Positions 1 through 11,743 of a stretch of DNA of 64,000 nucleotides are shown piece after piece; the stretch's first letter is position 1; each line of letters begins with the position of its first letter. The stretch covers positions 14,522,689-14,586,688 of the forward strand of contig OZ023180.1 in assembly GCA_963995505.1 (NCBI GenBank), written 5' to 3'. The notes beneath the pieces were generated by a model. That model had not been told where the DNA came from. It was given only the letters and a program-made list of their open reading frames with translations, and ran no database searches. The stretch comes from Hypericum androsaemum. Lineage: Eukaryota; Streptophyta; Magnoliopsida; Malpighiales; Hypericaceae. The position numbers and the translations under genes were made by a program.

Positions 1-309
1 GGGGGGAGAGGAGACGGACGGCGGTGCTAGTAGGGTGGAAAAGCTCCAACTAGATGAGAGATGGATTGGCACGCAAATATCTATGTTATCCTAAAATCTC
101 AGAAAAATATCCGAGTTCTGGAAACTGAGAAAAACATAACATGTATTTTTGTTAGACATATTAGTCTAAACTTGTCAAAACCTTTAGCAGTTAGGACTAG
201 ATTGAAAATGAATACAACTTTTGGGATAAATATTAAAATAAGCATTATTTCTCATATCTTTCAGCTTATCTTGATCAATTAAGTTAGAATTTTTGGAAGA
301 CCTAATTAC
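1..309. other. unassigned left edge
   Basis: A short purine-rich start is followed by AT-rich DNA with many stops in all frames. It could be the upstream part of the LINE that becomes recognisable at about 310, but no conserved motif is visible here. Confidence 0.3.
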
Positions 310-859
310 TTGAAATACATTAGAGTTAAGAGACTAATAAATCAAATTACAAATCTAATTGAACAAAGCAACCAATTCATGGAAGATAAAAAGTCTTGTG
401 GTTGGGATGCTATTGCATCTCAAGGGAGATCTGGCAGTATTGTGGTAATTTGGGGCAGTGGGTTTTTCGATTGCACGCTTGTAAGGAAAGAAAGCATATG
501 GATTTATCTTGAGGGTAGTCATCTAGTCGGTCGGAAGTTTACGTGGAGAAGTAGTGGTTCCTTCAGTAAAATTCTTGTTTCTCCTCTTTGGCTAAATTTG
601 TTTCCGAACTGCTCTCAGTGGGGGCTACCTAAAGGAGGCTCTGATCAGAATTTGGTTGTGTTGAAAGTTAAAGGTTTGGATTGGGGATCCAAGCCTTTCC
701 GATTTTTCACGGCTTGGATTTATCACCCTGACTTTATGACAAAGGTGGCAGATTGGCGGTAAGGTTTTAACCTATCTACTCATGGTCTAACGAAGGTGTT
801 CTTTAAGTTGCGGATGCTTAAAGACAAGATACGTCTGTCGAACCCAATGCAGCTTAATG
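310..859 (+). mobile_element. LINE (non-LTR retrotransposon) fragment, endonuclease part
   Basis: The reading frame at 310-762 resembles the C-terminal half of the apurinic-type endonuclease of plant L1-like LINEs. It has a GRSGSIVVIW core strand, then GRKFTWRSSGS, then a segment reading LVSPLWLNLFP, SQWGLPKGGSDQN, which matches the family's 'FTW...RIDRFLVSPEW...LPRGLSDHCPV' block. The final catalytic SDH motif appears as SDQ, and the frame stops at 760-762, so it is not functional. Weakly recognisable linker sequence (FFKLRMLKDKIRLSN) continues to 859, where a Copia element is inserted. The LINE resumes at 6327 with reverse transcriptase sequence on the same strand. The family match is by eye. 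Confidence 0.75.
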
Positions 860-1318
860 TGTTAAAGAAAAGGATAAAATGAGCCTACAAGCTAGAGAGA
901 GCTCGGAGGAAGACGATAATGGTGGAGAATAATCTATATTAACTACTTAGAAAAGAAAGGAGCTACAATAGCTAGCTATGTACCAAAATTGGTGAGCAAG
1001 GCTCAATCTAAATATCCTAACAATCTTATCCAAAAGGAATAAAAATGTCTTGATGATGTCATTTCTTTTGTCTAGCCGTCAAATCTTCTTGGGATTTCGT
1101 GTCCAGTCATCATTTTATAATGATGAGAGAATTATGCTCATGTCCATCGAATATGCCTTTTTGTCCTTTTGTCGGGCTTTTCTTTTTATCAGCTGAGTAG
1201 GCCTTCTTCCCTCTTTTTCCTTCTTGAGCCCAGAAGATCTTTGTACACAATTAGGCCCGAGGGAGAGTAACTAAAGCTAAGAATTCATCTTCTTTACTTT
1301 CTTTGATTAAATTTGACA
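860..1318 (-). repeat. 3' LTR of Copia 1
   Basis: This is a direct repeat of 5842-6326. Both begin TGTTAAAGAAAAGG and end GATTAAATTTGACA on the plus strand. The two copies differ by scattered substitutions and by a gap of about 27 bp near the end (after AGCT, before AAGAATTCATC), showing that the insertion is not recent. Confidence 0.92.
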
Positions 1319-4300
1319 TCCCCCACAAGCTGGACTATGGATACTTAAGAGTCCAAGCTTGGAGACATGAAATGTGAACAGTGAAGGAGCTAAAGGCTTT
1401 CTCAAGATGTCTGCAACTTGTCTTGCAGCTGAGACGTGGAACAGTTTGAGCAAGCCACTTTGAATCTTCTCCCGTATAAGATGACAATCAATTTCAATGT
1501 GTTGTGTCCTCTCATGGAAGACATGATTTTCTGCAATGTAGATTGCCGACTTGTTATCACAGAACACGGAAGCGGGAAGAGAATGATCAATGCGTAGATC
1601 CTTCAACAAATAAGTCAACCATTGAATCTCCTTCCCAATAGAGGCTAACGCTCTATATTCTGCCTCTGAGGAACTTGTAGACACTGTTGTCTACTTTTTA
1701 GACTTCCACGAGATTAGAGAATCTCCCAAATAGACACAATATCCCGTGGTTGATCTTCTAGTATCTATGCATCCTACCCAATCCGCATCGTAGAAACCAG
1801 AAATCTTCAACTCTGATTTTGCAGGAAAGTATAATCCCAAACCAGGATGATTCTTGATGTAACGCAAGATCCTGTGTAGTGCTTTGTTATGTACCACCAG
1901 TGGAGCCCTCAGGAATTGACTCAGGTAATGTGTTGCACAACATATATCAGGCCTTGTATTGGTGAGATAAAAGAGCTTTCCAATCAGTCTCCTATATGCC
2001 GTATCATCATCAACAGGAGGTGAATCAGATTTAGAACTCAGTTTCAAGTTGTGTACCATTAAAGTCTGCATCATTTTACAGTTCAAGAAACCAGCATCCT
2101 TCAATATCTCTACAGAATACTGCCTCTGACATACATGAATTCCCGACTTAGTCCTAGCAACCTCCATTCCAAGGAAAAATGTAAGTGGACCAAGGTCCTT
2201 TATCTTCAATTTATCATCCAAGAACCTTTTAATCTATTGAATCTGTGGTAGGTCATTCCCAGCTAGAATGACATCATCTAAGTACACCAACAAGCAAGTA
2301 ATCGAAGCTCCATTATGTAGTATGAACATTGAATAATCTGATTTGGCTTGGCAAAAATCATAACATATCAGCATGGAAGATAGCTTCTCAAACCACTGCC
2401 TACTGGCTTGTTTGAGTCCGTAAAGTGACCTTTTTAACCTGCATACCATGTTAGTCGTGGAAGTGAAACCAGGAGGTATTTCCATGTAAATCTCTTCATG
2501 TAACTCTCCATGAAGAAATGCATTATTAACATCTAGCTGCTCAAGAAACCAGCCTATAATAGTAGCAATAGAAAGTATCATTCTGACAGTAGTCATCTTA
2601 ATGACAGGGGAAAAAGTATCCAAATAATCAATGCCAAACTCTTGTGTATAGCCCTTAGCTACTAACCTGACCTTATACCTTTCAATGCTTCCATCTGATA
2701 ATCTTTTAATTTTGTACACCCATCTGCAGCCAATTGCTTCCTTTCCCAGAGGTAATAGAACTAAATCCCAAGTTCCATTAGTTTCAAGAGCTGTTAGCTC
2801 AGTCTTTATTGCCTCCCTCCAACAAGACTGGCCATTTGCTTCATCAAAAGTAACTGGCTCTTTGCTGCCATCAAGAGCTGTGAGATAAGCTCTGTGAAGA
2901 ATACTAAGGTGCTCATAAGATAGAACAGAAGATAAAGGATATAGAATAGAGCCTACTACATGTGTGTTATCTGTAGAGAAGGATTGGTTTTGCTGAGAGA
3001 GGAGAGGTGGATGTATGTAATCTTGAAGGTAGGAGGGTGGTTGTCTGGCTCTATGGGATCGTCTGGGTGGTGTGGTTTGGTCTGGTGGTGGTTCTGTGGT
3101 GTCATGTGGTGAGGAAGGATCGTGTGTAGGAAGGGTAGGAGTAGGTGGAGTCATGGGAAGCTCAGGATCATCTATGTGAAGTGGGGTGAGTAGATCATCA
3201 GATGTAGAGATTGGCTGATTTGGCTGGGATGATGGAGCAGTCTGAAAAGGGAAACAGTTCTCATAAAAGGAAACATCCCTTGAATGAAATGTATCATGAG
3301 AATCAAGATCATACAGTTTATAACCTTTTACACCACTTGTGTATCCCAAAAAAGTACACTTTCTGGCGCTAGATTCAAACTTTCCTAGCTTGGGAATCAT
3401 TGCTGAGTAACATAGATAGCCGAAAACTTTCAGGTGCTTCTGGCCCTAGATTCAAACTTTCCCAGCTTGGGAATCATTGCTGAGTAACATAGATAGCCGA
3501 AAACTTTCAGGTGCTTATAAGTGGGAGACTTGTGATACAATACCTCAAATGGAGTCTTGTTGGATAACACAGTGGAAGGAAGAATGTTGATCAGATGCAC
3601 GGTATGGAGAATACAAGCACTCCAAAAAGAGATAGGAAGAGAAGCCTGAAAATGTATTGCTCGGGCAACGTTCAAGATATGCTGGTGCTTCCTTTCTACC
3701 AGGCCATTTTGCTGAGGGGTATGGATGCAACTGGTCTCATGTATGATTCCTCTGTTATGGAAGAACGAAGACATATAGAATTCCTTGCCTTAATCAGTTC
3801 AAATCCTTTTCACAGAAGACTTGAATTGAGTTTGTATTAAATTGCAGAATTGCTCCAAGTAAAAAGCTGCTTCAGATTTGTTTTTTAACATATAAACCCA
3901 GGTAGCTCGTGAATGATCATCAACAATAGTCAAGAAGTAAGAAAAGCATCATAAGAAGATGTAGAATAAGGGCCCCAAATATCAGCATGTATTAGCTCGA
4001 AACAAGTAGAGGCTACATTAGAACTTGTAGGAAAGGAAGACCTCTTGTGTCTTGCATAGTGGCAACAATCACAAGGCACATTAGGAAAAATAGTAATAGA
4101 AGGATAAAGATCTTGAAGAACTATAGTCTTAGAACTAGAAATGTGGCCTAGCCTACAATGCCAAAGATCTATAGTTTCTGGTACATAATTGGTAGTTTGA
4201 GTGGCTAAACAAGTAGGTTAAATTCTAGTCGAGTTGGTTAGATAGTAGAGACCATTCCTCTTTTCAACAGTTCCAATCCTCTCATATGTTATAAGGTCCT

Positions 4301-5616
4301 GAATGTCACAAGAATCAGATATAAAAGTAAGTGATATAGGCAGATGAGTGGCCACTTGACTGATGGACATAAGATTAAAGGTAAAATCAGGCACATAAAG
4401 AACATTGAAGAGTATCAGCTTGGAAGACAATCTGACTGATCCAACATGAGTTGCATGCACACGCGAATCATTTGGCAACATAATAGAGATAGGTGATATC
4501 GATTTGTACTCCACAAACCATCTCAAAGAATAAGAAATATGAGTGGAGGCTCCTGAATCCAGGATCTAATGTTCACTCCCAAGAATAGAGCCTGCAATTT
4601 TCTGCAGATTGCAGATCCTAAGAGTACCTGCAGAATTCGATGGTGGAGCATTGAAAAGGGCTGCAGCATTAGCAGTTGATCCATTCTTGTCACCAGAAGT
4701 TGAGAAGTAATTAATCGTGGTTAATCCTTCCTTAAAAGTCTGTTGCATCATAGTCATTAAACCTTGCATTTGCTCTGCACTAAAACCATATCCGGTAGCT
4801 TCTACTGCACTCGACTCCTCTGAAGTTGCTGCTACAATTTGATCATCTCGTGGTCGTGGCTTAAAGCCTGGAGGAAAACTATGGAGTTTGAAGTATTTTT
4901 CAATAGTGTGGTCTTCCCTGTGACAATGAGTACAATACAGTTTCTTTGATCCAAAGCGCTTCGCACCATATTGAGCAGCTACCATATCAGTAGAGGGATT
5001 AGCAGGACGAGTGTGAAAAATGCAGGCCCTGCATTAGGCTTGATGATTATAGGCAACTCAGCTACCTGCCTTTCATATTGTGAGACTAGATACATGACCC
5101 TAGTCATGGTCGACAAAGGATCCATCATCAGAATCTGGGTCCTGACTGTCGAGAAATTCTCATTCAAGTCAGTTAGGAACCCCAAGATATGATCTTGCTC
5201 CAAATGATCAGCCATTAACAGAGTAGCTGAATAAGTCAAGTGTGCATCTGCTACACATTTACAAACAGGGACAGGATGAAACTACAACAAATGGTCCCAT
5301 ACGATTTATAGCAAGAGAAATACTCATTAACTGAGAGTATACCTTGAGAAAAGTTTGAAATCTCCTTCTTCAGATTTGCAATCTTCAAGAAATCACCACG
5401 GCCAAAGTGCTCGCGCAAGTGTTCCCATAATGCAGCTACAGAATCAAACCAGAGGAGGCTCTCTCCCAGCTCTGGCTCAATAGATCTGATCAACCAATGG
5501 ATCACCAGCGTGTTACATCTCTTCCAAGAAGGAAATAGTACATCAGTCTTCGCAGGAACGGCAAAGCTTCCATCAACAAACACTAGCTTATTCTTAGATT
5601 CGAGTGATTGGCTCAT
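1307..5616 (-). pseudogene. Copia 1 gag-pol remnant
   Basis: Broken polyprotein of an LTR retrotransposon. From 5616 leftward there is a gag-like region (SLESKNKLVFVDGS, CNTLVIHWLIRS, about 5616-4985). A degraded zinc knuckle follows (CTHCHREDH, the last ligand replaced by Y) near 4920. The protease/pre-integrase part lies at 4218-4526, with an integrase fragment at 3430-3774 ([13 protein letters not shown]). Reverse transcriptase lies at 2234-3400 and 1691-2221, with the catalytic YLDD in place of YVDD. RNase H lies at 1307-1684 (SSSEAEYRAL, DNKSAI). The pieces fall in all three frames, so several frameshifts as well as stops have killed it. The gag resembles that of the third Copia element at 54217-53441, so both belong to one lineage. 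Confidence 0.9.
3361..3514. repeat. 77-bp tandem duplication inside Copia 1
   Basis: A unit of about 77 bp containing AGATTCAAACTTTCC and ending CTTTCAGGTGCTT occurs twice in a row with one or two differences. It duplicates the end of the integrase region and contributes to the frame break between the pieces at 3430-3774 and 2234-3400. Confidence 0.85.
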
Positions 5617-5841
5617 ATCTCGGACTCAAGAATAGTAATTCTTCTCACTGAGAAGAGGAGAAAGAAGCACCTCCGCGGGGCTTTCTCCGGGATGAACGTA
5701 TAGAGGGTTAGTGAATTCTCCACTAGGGACTCGCACATCAGATTGAGAGGCATCAGCTCTGACTTGAGCAGTAGCTTGAGTAGCCATAGCTATGCCTACT
5801 TAATCAACTTGCGGAAAATAGAGACTAATGCTCCGATACCA

Positions 5842-6326
5842 TGTTAAAGAAAAGGATAAAACGAGCCTACAAGCTAGAGAGAGCTCGGAGGAAGATGATA
5901 ATGGTGGAGAATAATCTATATTAACCACTTAGAAAAGAAAGGAGCTATAATAGCTAGCTATGTTCCAAAATGGGTGAGCAAGCCTCAATCTAAATATCCT
6001 AACAATCTTATCCAAAAGGAATAAAAATGTCATGATGATGTCATTTCTTTTGTGTAGCCGTCAAATCTTCCTGGGATCCCATGTCCAGTCATCATTTTAT
6101 AATGATGAGAGAATTATGCTCCTGTCCATCGAACATGCCTTTTTGTCCTTTTGTCGGGCTTTTTTTTTATCAGCTGAGTGGGCCTTCTTTCCTCTTTTTC
6201 CTTCTTGGGACTAGAAGATCTTTGTACACAATGAGGCCCAAGGGAGAGTAATAAAAGCTGCAGCTTCCATTTCTTCGTCTCCCGCCAAGAATTCATCTTC
6301 TTTACTTTCTTTGATTAAATTTGACA
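5842..6326 (-). repeat. 5' LTR of Copia 1
   Basis: Direct repeat partner of 860-1318, followed on its inner side by the primer-binding site at 5830-5841. The element reads toward lower coordinates, so this is the promoter-bearing LTR. Confidence 0.92.
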
Positions 6327-7020
6327 ATGATCTTTCTGAAGAATTGAAGAGTTTGGAACAGGAAGCTGATGATCTTAATCTTCTTGAGAAGGCTGGCTCG
6401 CTTTCGTAATCATCCCCCAAGAGAGCTTGAAGTTGGCATGTGGCAAAAGAGCTTTATCGTAAGCAGACTTTTTTGGAGACTATGTGGACATTGCTTGCCA
6501 TGGGGTTTGGGCCACGTATGAGGGGTTAGATCTCGTCATGTTTAAGATGTGCCTCTTCTTCGGTTCTTGTTAATGGCTCAACTTCCAAATGGTTTAAGCT
6601 GGAGCGAGGTCTCCGACAGAAGGACCCACTCTCTCCTTATCTTTTTATTTTATGGCGGCTGAAGGCTTTCGGAGATTTATCTTGAAAGCTGAACGTACTG
6701 ATTTGGTTGAAGAGTTGCACATTCCCGGGCAGGTTGGAATTGGAAGCTTGTGCTTATTGTAGTTTTTTTTTTTTGGAAAAAATTCAGGTAGGTTGGCCTG
6801 AATTCTCGAGATCTTGACAGTATTAGGATTTGATCCCTTCCAACTCAAACTTAAGAGCAGATCTCTTTCCATCTAACCACACTTGTATTTGTTGTGCTTA
6901 TTGTAGTATGCTGACGACACTATATTGTTGTCTGCTTCGTCCTCTAGTCTTTCGAACCTCAAAAGAATTTTGCTTGGTTTCTCCTTTTTTTTGTTGAGAA
7001 AATGCTTGGTTTCTCCTTAG
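6327..7020 (+). mobile_element. LINE fragment, reverse transcriptase part
   Basis: Continuation of the LINE interrupted at 859. Translating in shifting frames gives a linker (LSEELKSLEQEADDLN), then reverse transcriptase blocks FLETMWTLLAMGFGPRMRG, SSVLVNGSTSKWFKLERG and LRQKDPLSPYLFIL. The catalytic YADDTILL box follows at about 6907-6930, after a SINE insertion. These match the order of plant L1-type reverse transcriptases. Much of the polymerase is deleted, and several frameshifts and stops are present, so this is a dead copy. Confidence 0.82.
6763..6891 (-). mobile_element. tRNA-derived SINE inserted in the LINE
   Basis: The element reads on the minus strand: a box A-like TGGTTAGATGG, a box B-like GGATCAAATCC, then a poly-A tail seen as a T-run at 6763-6774. 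It is bracketed by a perfect 15-bp duplication, TTGTGCTTATTGTAG, at 6748-6762 and 6892-6906. That is the footprint of LINE-driven insertion. Removing it brings the LINE reverse transcriptase YADD box back next to its upstream sequence. Confidence 0.88.
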
Positions 7021-8129
7021 TATCAAGGCTTGCTATTCACTTTGAAAAAAATGTGCGGATCTTCCTCTCGATTTCTACCAAAATATCCCCCTCGATCCTC
7101 TCTTAAAAATATATTATTAGTATTGATTAATTAATTAATTAGTGAACGAGGACGCCACTAATTGAACAGTTGAATGATATTCAGCATAGTGCAAGTGTAC
7201 GTAACCTTCCCCTCGATCCTCTGTCAACGCCTCCAACAGGAGAATTTTCTAATTTTTTTTAGCTCAAACATTTTTTTATCTTTGTTAACTTCTAGTGCCC
7301 TTATATTTTTAACTTACGTTCTAACATCAATGTCTGAAACCGACCTCACAATTCAAATTACAATAAAAATAGTACTTAAAATTTGACCAAAGCCAGTATC
7401 CCGTGCAATGCAACTTATAAAAAAATGTGGTTCAATGGATACCCTCTTAACATACTACCCGAATTAAAATACACCACTTGGTTAATTGAAACTTTCAATT
7501 AATCACATATAGCAAATTTGACATTAGCCAAGTAAATGTATTCCGCAAGACACTCAATTAGTTCCTCTTTACACCGGTGGGGAACGGGTGCATTCTATAA
7601 TCAATAAAAGATTTCTTCAAAGATTAACAATATCTACGAGGAAGATGTGTATGAATGGGTTTAGTACTAGTTATAATATCCGGCACAATTTTGATTTACA
7701 AGTGGATAGGGGCAAAATGGGTAAAATAATAATAAAGGGAAGATGGGCACGCACTTCGTACAAGGGGAGGGATGACAGACCGACATCATGCGCATGGGAC
7801 AAAGCCCAAGGCACGTACTTTTGCTACCAATTTTTTTATTTTAATAATTATTATTATTAAATATTATATTAGTATATGCATAGTAGGTCAAATTCATATA
7901 CTATGGTGAATTAAATTGGTATACTATAATCACTCGAATTTGAATATTATTTACCTAATTATTTAATTAGGTATATCATTTAATATAATCTAACGTACCA
8001 TTATATATAATTTAATTTATTATTTAACTTTCTTATTATACCATTTCAACATATATTCGATTAAATTCATTTGAAAAAATTATAATTAATATTATCAAAT
8101 TAATTATTTAATACGACATAACATTAGAC
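7021..8129. other. AT-rich intergenic DNA, nothing recognised
   Basis: Dense stops in all frames and runs of A and T. Short frames (for example 7588-7860) show no conserved motif. No transposon ends with matching duplications were found. Confidence 0.4.
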
Positions 8130-8282
8130 ATAACCAGTTAAACTATTTGACATCACTAGGTAAAATATTCGATATAATTAGGTAAACTATTCTATATAAC
8201 CAGGTAAATCATTCGATATAACCGGGTAAACTATTCGATATAACCGGGTAAACTATTCGATATAATTAGGTAGACCATTTAA
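8130..8282. repeat. 22-bp tandem repeat, about 6-7 units
   Basis: The unit, about ACCGGGTAAACTATTCGATATA, is repeated head to tail. The two units near 8221-8264 are nearly identical, and flanking units are diverged (ACCAGGTAAATCATTCGATATA, ATTAGGTAAACTATTCTATATA). It is a minisatellite in AT-rich DNA with no coding potential. Confidence 0.85.
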
Positions 8283-10279
8283 TAACACTAATTACACAAA
8301 TCAAATAGGAACACCAATTAACACCAAAAATACTTTAACCTCTCAACACCAAGAATACTTTAATTAACACCAACTCAAGCCCATAAAAATAACAGCAATT
8401 ACACAAGTCAAATAGGAACATGATCCCAAAAAACGTCAACACAAATCTTCAATGCCAATCTACCTCAAAATCTCAGATTACAAGACCTACTGCACCCCCA
8501 CCAAGTCTCAGAAACCCATATTACAAGCCAATGCATTACCATATTACAAGCCAAAGCATAATGCATTGATGACAAGGGCATGAACATCAAGTAAGTAGCT
8601 TTCAAACCAACTGCAACGAACCTGGTGCAAAAATTAATTACTCTTCAAAAAGGCTGAGATCTGGACAGCTGACGGCGACGTCGTTGGGCCGGACGAAATC
8701 TAGGAGCATCTCGCCGGGGAGAGAGTACAACGTTCCCCTCTCCGCCATGCACGCCGCTCATCGTCGTCGGACACAAAGACGATGACACCGTCTCAAACTG
8801 GAAGCAGTTATCGCCGGAACGTCGTACTCTCTCCTCATGAGCCCTATGAACGAGGCCCGACGACTCCCTCAAAGCAACTCCATCGCGGTGCGCTCTCCGC
8901 CCCTCGGCCGTATCACCTCGATCGCTGTCTTTAAGTTAAGGGTTTTTAGAGACTGTTTAAGATTGCGATAGTGGAGTCCCCCTCCCCGCCGTGCACACCA
9001 CTCATTGCCGTCGCCGTCAGAGCCCGCCGGCCGTCCAGGTTTGGTGTCCGCGAGAGAGAGAGAGAGGATAAACATCGAGTGTGTGTTTCTGGTTAGGAGA
9101 GAGAAACAATAAAGGAAGGTAAAAGTACCAAATTGTCCTTGTATCATCCTGGCGTTCAGATCAGTTTAATTCTTTTTTGGCCTCATCCAACGGTTGTAAT
9201 CATCTCCAGGACGGGCTTGGTGAGCTTTGTTCGACCAGGACCAAATCCGGTCCCGTATGAATGTGATAAGGGGGTAAGTTTAGTAAACTTGTTTCCAGAG
9301 AATCCAGGTCAAGAAAAGATTTCGAAAACAATAAGGGAGGTGGTTTCGCAGTGAATAAAGGTTTAAAGGAAGAAGGGGAATAAGATAACTATGGAACAAA
9401 TTTCTATTTTAATTCACAAAATATTTGATGCCCTCTTCTAGCTCCTTGCTGTTCATACATATAGAGATAATTAACTGGGCCAAAATTTGACATCTAGCAG
9501 ACCCAATTAGAACTATCCATATTGGGCTTAGGACACTAAACGGAATAAGGCCCAAAAGCCTGACTCGACCGAATGCTTCGACTTCTCCACCAAACCACAA
9601 CACTTGTCGTTCCTTGAACAATCCAGCCTCACCCATTGATCCGATAGCCTCATAATTTACCACATAACAACCTCAAGGAAATCGAAAGAAGACAGTTTTT
9701 CCGCTAACAATAGACCTTGTTGGAGACATCTTCCAAGTGCGGCTCGGTCCACTAAACCAATACCGAGATGATGGCGCAACTGTGCTTAATAATCAGGCGA
9801 CAACAAAGGAAATCTCTTCGGTCTCTTATACCAAGGGTACAAGGTTGCGGCCGTGAGACTCGATAAACTGCTGACGTGGAAAATCTCAAAGAGAAAATTC
9901 ATACCATGGAAAGAATACCATAGGGAAAACCTACACGTCTAATTCCTTCTCCAGCAACTCTACTTGGTCAACCAAGTCCTCGAAGGTATCAGATTTCTCC
10001 TCATTTGGCTTCTCCTTCAATAACATAAATTCGAACAGAATCTTATTTGGCAGCCAAGGGCCAAGCATCGAAGAGCGTTTAAAAGCGTTTAAACGGCTAA
10101 ATCTGAATCAAACGACGACCGATCGTCTGGAGACTCATTCATTGACTGGAGCTTCGGGGTTGCTTAGTCGTTCCGGCCCAGTTATAAGACAGGTCCAATA
10201 AGGCTTCTCCGGGTTGACAGCTGGAAGCCATAATTTGATTATTTAAGTTTTGCTTTAAAATGGGGATGGGGAAAAAGGG
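8283..10279. other. intergenic; GC-rich island of unknown origin
   Basis: Mostly AT-rich, with a GC-rich island at about 8645-9090. The island contains two diverged related segments (around CCGCCATGCACGCCGCTCAT and CCGCCGTGCACACCACTCAT) and a short GA repeat. Short minus-strand frames across it (8645-8872, 8869-9147) have no recognisable domain. Its composition recalls the captured fragments in Pack-MULEs elsewhere in this window, but no terminal repeats were found, so origin is left open. Confidence 0.35.
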
Positions 10280-10287
10280 GATAAACC

Positions 10288-10756
10288 TAGACCTGGCCAT
10301 GAATTGAATTTGATTCGTGATTCGATTTGATTCGTTAAAAATTCGATTCGATTCGTCAATAATTTGATTCGTAAAAAATTCAATTCGAATTCGTCATAAA
10401 ACGAATTGAATACGGTTCAAGATATTTATAATTTGCAAAACCGGCGAATTTAATTCGAATTCGATTCGAAAATTTGATTCGTGTTAAATTCGATTCAAAT
10501 TCATGTACATATAATAATAATATATGTTTAAAAAATTCAAATAAAATGGGGGGATTTGAGAGTTTAATATTTGGTTATAATTCAATTATAATTCGGTTAT
10601 AATTCGATTATAATTCAATTCGAATTCGATTATAATTCGATTCAAATTCGAAAATTCATAATTCGTATTCGATTTGTCTGTGAAAAATTGGATATGGTTT
10701 AATGTTTTGATGAATTCGATTCGAATTCGTCCAAATTCGAACCGTGGTCAGGTCTA
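10288..10756. mobile_element. hAT-type MITE filled with TTCGAATTCG-like repeats
   Basis: The ends are inverted repeats: TAGACCTGGCCATG at the left and, read in reverse, TAGACCTGACCACG at the right. They are flanked by a perfect 8-bp duplication GATAAACC (10280-10287 and 10757-10764), the hallmark of hAT insertions. The interior is a degenerate array of short AATTCGATTCGAATT-like motifs on both strands with no open frame. A partial relative lies at 16226-16410. Confidence 0.85.
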
Positions 10757-10764
10757 GATAAACC

Positions 10765-11734
10765 CTAAGTGATTGGTTTGATTATGATTTTGGGAGCTCT
10801 CGATGTTTCGTTGCAACTAGACGAGTCGTCGTCTATTTCTTTGGAGCTGCTCGTGTTTAAAGAAACAAATTCTGGAATACATTCGAATTTGAGTCTTGCT
10901 TAATTAGTTCTAATAGTCATCATTTTTAAAAAAAGTCATTTTCTGCACATAAATCGTAGCACAAGATGAATGAATTGAAGATGAGAGTTTTTAAACTTAT
11001 GGCAACTTTGTAAATTTTGGGTGAGTTCAGGGATATTTTTGACATTTTCAATGGTATCTTGCCGGAAAAAATTGCCTGAATTTGATTCAGGGACTAATCG
11101 GTTGGTTTGTGAAACAACAGGGACCAAACAATATTAGCTTGTCCTGATTCATTAATTCTTTCAAACAACAGGGATCTATAACTATTTTACTTTTTTTTAT
11201 TAAGGAAAATTAGTGTTTTAGTGTTAGTGTTGGTAGTTGGCTTTGATTGAAAATTAGTGTTGATAACTGTACTTAAATGGTGTATGATACATAAGAACAT
11301 CTATTGAAATAATATTTATAATGTTTATCGAAAAAAAAAAGAAATAATATTTATAATAATATATTGATGCATTGTCATCTTTACTTGTGCCAAAGTTTTT
11401 GAGTTCGTACGAGGGCCAACCATTGTTTTTGGGTTTTTACCAGGCTTGTAGACTTTTTATGTCATTTTTAAAATTACTTAAATATGATGTAGTATTTTTA
11501 GGATGATAAAGATGCCATGTAAGCTAGTGACGTGTCGTCGGTGACCGAAAAAATATTTTTAGAGTATTATTTGACTCACTTAAAGAAGTACAGGGAGTTA
11601 TCTAAACCACTTTTAAGTACATAGTACTTATTGAACATTTTAAGATAGTATTGGAGATTTTTTGCACTTCATTCCCTGTTTAATTTGTTTATTTTAACGT
11701 GGTCTACGGGGAAAAGGGTAAAGTCAACAATTTA
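10765..11734. other. AT-rich intergenic DNA
   Basis: No frame with recognisable motifs, RNA gene or complete transposon was seen. A short frame at 10936-11127 has no conserved features. Confidence 0.35.
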
Positions 11735-11743
11735 AAAATCAAT

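Larger units (their letters stand above)
860..6326 (-). mobile_element. Copia LTR retrotransposon 1 (degenerate, full length)
   Basis: Two direct repeats, 860-1318 and 5842-6326, bound a 5.5-kb element read on the minus strand. The repeat ends are TG...CA. Next to the right (5') LTR, 5830-5841 reads on the minus strand as TGGTATCGGAGC, the initiator-tRNA-Met primer-binding site with one mismatch. Next to the left LTR is a polypurine tract (minus strand, 1319-1333, CCAGCTTGTGGGGGA). The domain order gag, protease, integrase, reverse transcriptase, RNase H is that of Ty1/Copia. The insertion site is inside a LINE. A clean 5-bp target duplication is not visible, although AATG occurs at both edges. 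The left LTR lacks about 27 bp present in the right one. Confidence 0.93.

Noticed and set aside
855..6331. A clean 5-bp target duplication for Copia 1
   Set aside because: The left flank is TAATG and the right flank ATGAT. Only a shifted AATG agrees, so no duplication is claimed.
10288..10756. Centromeric or other satellite array
   Set aside because: The short motifs lie between inverted ends with a perfect 8-bp duplication, which identifies a single hAT-type insertion.
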